Shown piece after piece: positions 12,497 to 15,550 of a DNA stretch of 15,550 nt (positions are counted from its first letter, which is position 1; the number at the start of each line of letters is the position of its first letter). The notes beneath the pieces are model-generated. The model made no database searches. It was given only the letters and a program-made list of their open reading frames with translations, and was not told the origin of the DNA. The position numbers and the translations under genes are program-made. Source of the stretch: Rubrivivax sp. (GTDB taxonomy: Bacteria > Pseudomonadota > Gammaproteobacteria > Burkholderiales > Burkholderiaceae); NCBI GenBank assembly GCA_004211235.1, contig SEEY01000021.1, positions 1-15,550 of the forward strand. Reading direction: 5' to 3'.

Positions 12497-12967
12497 ATGG
12501 CCGCCGTCCTGCTCGTCTGCACCGCCAACATCTGCCGCTCGCCGATGGCCGAGGCCATCTTCAAGTCGAAGCTGGGCGAAGTGTTCAAGACCGTCACGTC
12601 CGCCGGCGTGCATGCCGACCCGCGCGGCGGCCCGGTCGACGCACGCGCCGCGTCCGCACTCGCACGGCACAACTACAGCCTGGATCGCAAGTGGCGCTCG
12701 CGCCGCGTGCAGCCGGAGGCGCTGGGCGACTACGACCTCGTGGTCGTGATGGAGGCGGACCACGCCGCAGCGCTGCGCGCCAAGGCCGCGCCCGAGCACC
12801 ATGCGCGCATCGTGCTGCTGACCGACTTCGTGCCCGAGCTGGCCGGCCAGGACGTGCCCGACCCTTACTTCGGCCCCGTTGCGGGTTTCGATACCGTCAT
12901 CGGCATGATCGAGCGCGCCGCGCAGCGGCTGCTGGCCGAGAGCCGCGAGGGGCGGCTGAAGCTGTAG
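12497..12967 (+). CDS. low-molecular-weight protein-tyrosine phosphatase
   Basis: 156 aa, typical for the LMW-PTP (arsenate reductase-like) fold. The P-loop is VCTANICRS with nucleophile Cys8 and Arg14 (C-x5-R), preceded by a short strand; the general acid is Asp122 in VPDPYFG near the C-terminus, followed by a final helix (DTVIGMIERAAQRLL). It removes phosphate from tyrosine residues in the cytoplasm; in bacteria such enzymes often act on tyrosine kinases of exopolysaccharide synthesis, but no such kinase is in view. The ATG at 12497 puts the P-loop in the normal position; an upstream in-frame extension would run through the hairpin array. No ribosome binding site is visible. It converges with the RND gene, with 13 bp between stops. 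Confidence 0.93.
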   Translation: MAAVLLVCTANICRSPMAEAIFKSKLGEVFKTVTSAGVHADPRGGPVDARAASALARHNYSLDRKWRSRRVQPEALGDYDLVVVMEADHAAALRAKAAPEHHARIVLLTDFVPELAGQDVPDPYFGPVAGFDTVIGMIERAAQRLLAESREGRLKL

Positions 12968-12980
12968 GGCAAACAGGCCC

Positions 12981-15550
12981 TCAGACCTTGCTGGTGGCCT
13001 CCGCCACTTCGCGCATGTCCGGCCCGGTGCCGCTGAAGCGGTCCAGCGCCAGGTAGATGACCGGCGTGATGTAGAGCGTCACCGCCTGCGACAGGATCAG
13101 GCCGCCCACCACGGCCAGGCCGAGCGGCTGGCGCAGTTCGGCGCCGGCACCCAGGCCCAGCGCAATCGGCAGCGCACCCATCAAAGCGGCCAGCGTCGTC
13201 ATCATGATGGGCCGGAAGCGCAGGATCGCCGCCTGGCGGATCGCCTCGGCCGGCGGCAGGCCCTGGCTGCGCTGCACGTCCAGCGCGAAGTCGATCATCA
13301 TGATCGCGTTCTTCTTGACGATGCCGATCAGCATGACGATGCCGATGGTGGCGATGATCGTGAGCTCCATGCCGAACAGCTGCAGCGTGATCAGCGCACC
13401 CGCCGCCGCCGAGGGCAGCCCGGCGAGGATGGTCAGCGGGTGGATGTAGCTCTCGTAGAGCACGCCGAGCAGCACGTAGATGACGGCCACCGCCAGGCCG
13501 ATCAGCAGCAGCTGGCCGCCCTGCGAATCCTGGAACACGGCCGCATCGCCGCCGTAGCTGGTGATGATGCTGGGCGGCAGCTTCATCTCCTGCGTGAAGG
13601 CCGCGATCTGCTTCGTTGCATCGCCCAGCGGCACGCCCGGTGCGAGATTGAAGCTGACCGTGACGGCCTGCAGCTGGCCCTGGTGGTTCACCGCCGTCGG
13701 CCCGAGCGTGCGCTGCACGCTGGCAAACGCCGTCAGCGGCACCTGCGCGCCGTTCCTGCCGCGCAGGTAGATCTTGTCGAAGGCGGTCTCGCTGCTGCGG
13801 TCGTCGTCGCCCGCTTCCATGATCACCTGGTAAGTGTTGCTCTCCGCATAGATGCTGGACACCTGCCGCTCGCCGAAGGCGCCGTACAGCGCGTTGCGCA
13901 GGTCCTGCATCTGCACGCCGAGGATGGCGGCGCGCTCGCGGTCGATGACGAGGCTGGCCTGCAGGCCGCGCATCTGCGAGTCGCTGGTGATGTCACGGAA
14001 GCGTTCGTCGCTGCGCAGCTTTTCCTGCAGCTTGTTGGCCCAGGTGCCGAGGTCACCGGCCGACACGCTCTGCAGCGTGTACTGGTAGCGGCTCTTGCTC
14101 TGCCGCCCGCCGAGCTGCAGGTTCTGCACGGGGCTCAGGTAGACCTGGATGCCCGGCACCGAGCGCATCTTCTTGCGCAGGCCGTCCACCACCTTCGTCA
14201 TCGCTTCGCGTTCGCCGCGAGGCTTCAGGTTGATGAACATGCGGCCGTTGTTGACCGGGCTGCCCGAGCCGCCGCCACCGACCGCCGAGCTGACGGCGGC
14301 CACGTTGGGGTCGTCGCGCACGATGGCGGCGACACGGTCCTGCAGCGCCGTCATGGCCGCGAACGACGTGTCCTCGGGGGACTCGGTACTGGCGCGGATC
14401 TGGCCGATGTCTTCCTCGGGGAAGAAGCCTTTCGGAATGGTCGCGTAGAACCAGATCGTGGCGATGAAGCTCAAGCCCGCCACGGCGAGCACCCAGTTGC
14501 GGTGGCGTAGCGCCAGGTCCAGCGTGCGCGTGTAGGTGTTCAGCGTCCACGTGAAGCCGCGCTCGAACAGACGGCCCATGGGCCCGTCCTCGTGGTGCTC
14601 GTCGGCCTTGAGCAGGCGGCTGCAAAGCATGGGCACCAGCGTCAGCGAGACGAGGGCCGACACCATGATGGCCAGGCCGACGACGACCGCGAACTCGTGG
14701 AAGAGCAGGCCGATGACGCCCGGCATGAAGAAGATCGGGATCAGCACCGCCACCAGCGACACTGAGATCGACAGGATGGTGAAGGCCATCTCGCGCGCGC
14801 CACGCACCGCCGCGTCGAAAGGCTTCATGCCGTCCTCGACGTGGCGGACGATGTTCTCCAGCATGACGATGGCGTCGTCCACCACCAGACCCACGGCCAG
14901 CGTGATGCCCAGCAGCGAGATGTTGTCGAGGCTGTAGCCGAGCGCGAACAGCAGCGTCAACGCGCCGATCAGCGAGATCGGCAGCGAGGCCGTCGGGATC
15001 AGCGTGGCCACCGCCCGGCGCAGGAAGATGAAGATGACGAGCACGACCAGGCCCACCGTCAGCGCCAGCGTCAGGTAGACGTCGTGCAGGGACTCGCGGA
15101 TGGACAGCGAGCGGTCGTTCAGCGTGCGCATCTGCACGGACGCCGGCATCTGCGCCGCGTAACGCGGCAGCAGCGCCTTGACCTTGTCGACCACCTGCAC
15201 GGTGTTGGCGTCCGGCTGGCGCTGGATGGCCAGCGTGATCGAGCGTTCGCCCTGGTAGGTGGCGTAGGTCTTGGCGGTCTCGACGCTGTCCTGCACGTCG
15301 GCCACGTCGCTCAGGAACACCGGCGCGCCCTCGCGCGACGCGACGACGATGCGGCCGAATTCGGCGGCGTTGTGGAGTTGCCTGTTGGCCTGGATGGTCA
15401 GCGTCTGGCGCGAGCCGTCCAGCGTGCCCACCGGCGTGTTGGCGTTGGCGGCCTTCACCGCGTTCTGCAGCTCGTCCAGCGTGATGTTGCGCTGGTTCAG
15501 CAGGTCGGTGCGCACCTTGATGCGCACGGCGTAGCGCTTCTGGCCGTAGA
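12981..15550 (-). CDS. RND multidrug efflux permease, HAE1/MdtBC-like (5' end missing)
   Basis: About 855 residues are visible from the C-terminus; families of this type have about 1030-1060, so 180-200 N-terminal residues lie beyond the window and the true start is not seen. The inner-membrane, proton-driven pump subunit is recognised by the periplasmic porter segment at the left end (RTDLLNQRNITLDELQNAV), the TM4 motif GLVVDDAIVMLENI with the paired aspartates used for proton relay, FHEFAVVVGLAIMVSALVSLTL, the GFFPEED porter segment and, near the C-terminus, IVKKNAIMMIDFAL with the TM10 lysine. It resembles MdtB/MdtC more than AcrB in style, but I cannot assign a subtype. Partner membrane-fusion and second-permease genes would be upstream, outside the window. 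Confidence 0.95.
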   Translation of the reverse strand, partial: YGQKRYAVRIKVRTDLLNQRNITLDELQNAVKAANANTPVGTLDGSRQTLTIQANRQLHNAAEFGRIVVASREGAPVFLSDVADVQDSVETAKTYATYQGERSITLAIQRQPDANTVQVVDKVKALLPRYAAQMPASVQMRTLNDRSLSIRESLHDVYLTLALTVGLVVLVIFIFLRRAVATLIPTASLPISLIGALTLLFALGYSLDNISLLGITLAVGLVVDDAIVMLENIVRHVEDGMKPFDAAVRGAREMAFTILSISVSLVAVLIPIFFMPGVIGLLFHEFAVVVGLAIMVSALVSLTLVPMLCSRLLKADEHHEDGPMGRLFERGFTWTLNTYTRTLDLALRHRNWVLAVAGLSFIATIWFYATIPKGFFPEEDIGQIRASTESPEDTSFAAMTALQDRVAAIVRDDPNVAAVSSAVGGGGSGSPVNNGRMFINLKPRGEREAMTKVVDGLRKKMRSVPGIQVYLSPVQNLQLGGRQSKSRYQYTLQSVSAGDLGTWANKLQEKLRSDERFRDITSDSQMRGLQASLVIDRERAAILGVQMQDLRNALYGAFGERQVSSIYAESNTYQVIMEAGDDDRSSETAFDKIYLRGRNGAQVPLTAFASVQRTLGPTAVNHQGQLQAVTVSFNLAPGVPLGDATKQIAAFTQEMKLPPSIITSYGGDAAVFQDSQGGQLLLIGLAVAVIYVLLGVLYESYIHPLTILAGLPSAAAGALITLQLFGMELTIIATIGIVMLIGIVKKNAIMMIDFALDVQRSQGLPPAEAIRQAAILRFRPIMMTTLAALMGALPIALGLGAGAELRQPLGLAVVGGLILSQAVTLYITPVIYLALDRFSGTGPDMREVAEATSKV

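Noticed and set aside
12966..12981. Convergent terminator between the phosphatase and the RND gene
   Set aside because: Only a 5-bp stem (AGGGC/GCCCT) that overlaps the stop-codon region of both genes, with no T run; too weak to call.
13440..14510. 356-codon plus-strand frame
   Set aside because: Antisense shadow of the RND permease, whose conserved motifs are intact on the minus strand.

Overview
The window is about 15.5 kb of very GC-rich bacterial chromosome. Third-position G/C bias, a Gcr-type 'site-specific recombinase' family membrane protein beside mltA and apaG, and -10 boxes of the TAGAAT/GACAAT type placed directly before ATG codons all point to a betaproteobacterium of the order Burkholderiales, perhaps near Roseateles, Rubrivivax or Mitsuaria. 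The lineage is an inference from gene content and style. No rRNA, tRNA, IS element, phage gene or CRISPR array is visible, and no gene-free stretch exceeds 300 bp.

Layout. (1) 1-279 is the 3' end of a COG2509-type FAD-dependent dehydrogenase on the plus strand. (2) 286-2816, minus strand, is a compact operon transcribed right to left: an 83-aa unknown, a periplasmic c-type cytochrome, a glutathione S-transferase, a 73-aa unknown and a GFA-family zinc protein, followed after 175 bp by a small membrane protein. (3) 2842-3123, plus, is a DUF427 protein. (4) 3133-6752, minus, holds apaG, the Gcr-family membrane protein and the lytic transglycosylase gene mltA. A 35-residue membrane peptide ORF on the plus strand exactly fills the gap between the last two. 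(5) 6779-8160, plus, holds an 8-codon leader ORF, a family-3 solute-binding protein and tag (3-methyladenine DNA glycosylase I). (6) 8418-10836, minus, holds three fasciclin-domain (FAS1) genes. (7) 10979-12285, plus, holds a TetR-type regulator and rpe. (8) 12497-12967, plus, is a low-molecular-weight tyrosine phosphatase. (9) 12981-15550, minus, is most of an RND efflux permease that runs off the window.

How it fits together. The TetR gene is divergent from the fasciclin cluster, and a perfect 8+2+8 palindrome lies in the spacer and -10 of the fasciclin promoter, so TetR probably controls that cluster. The minus-strand operon at 286-2816 combines electron transfer, glutathione chemistry and a putative thiol/zinc enzyme. 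apaG and rpe are, as I recall, often close neighbours in relatives; here they are separated by the solute-binding, tag, fasciclin and TetR genes, which may be inserted cargo.

Most notable non-coding content. Two intergenic regions, after tag and after rpe, contain copies of the same family of hairpins. Their outer bases and loop are conserved, while the inner stems differ completely in sequence yet stay complementary. Several genes also have a -10-like hexamer 6-8 nt before the start codon and no ribosome binding site, suggesting leaderless mRNAs.
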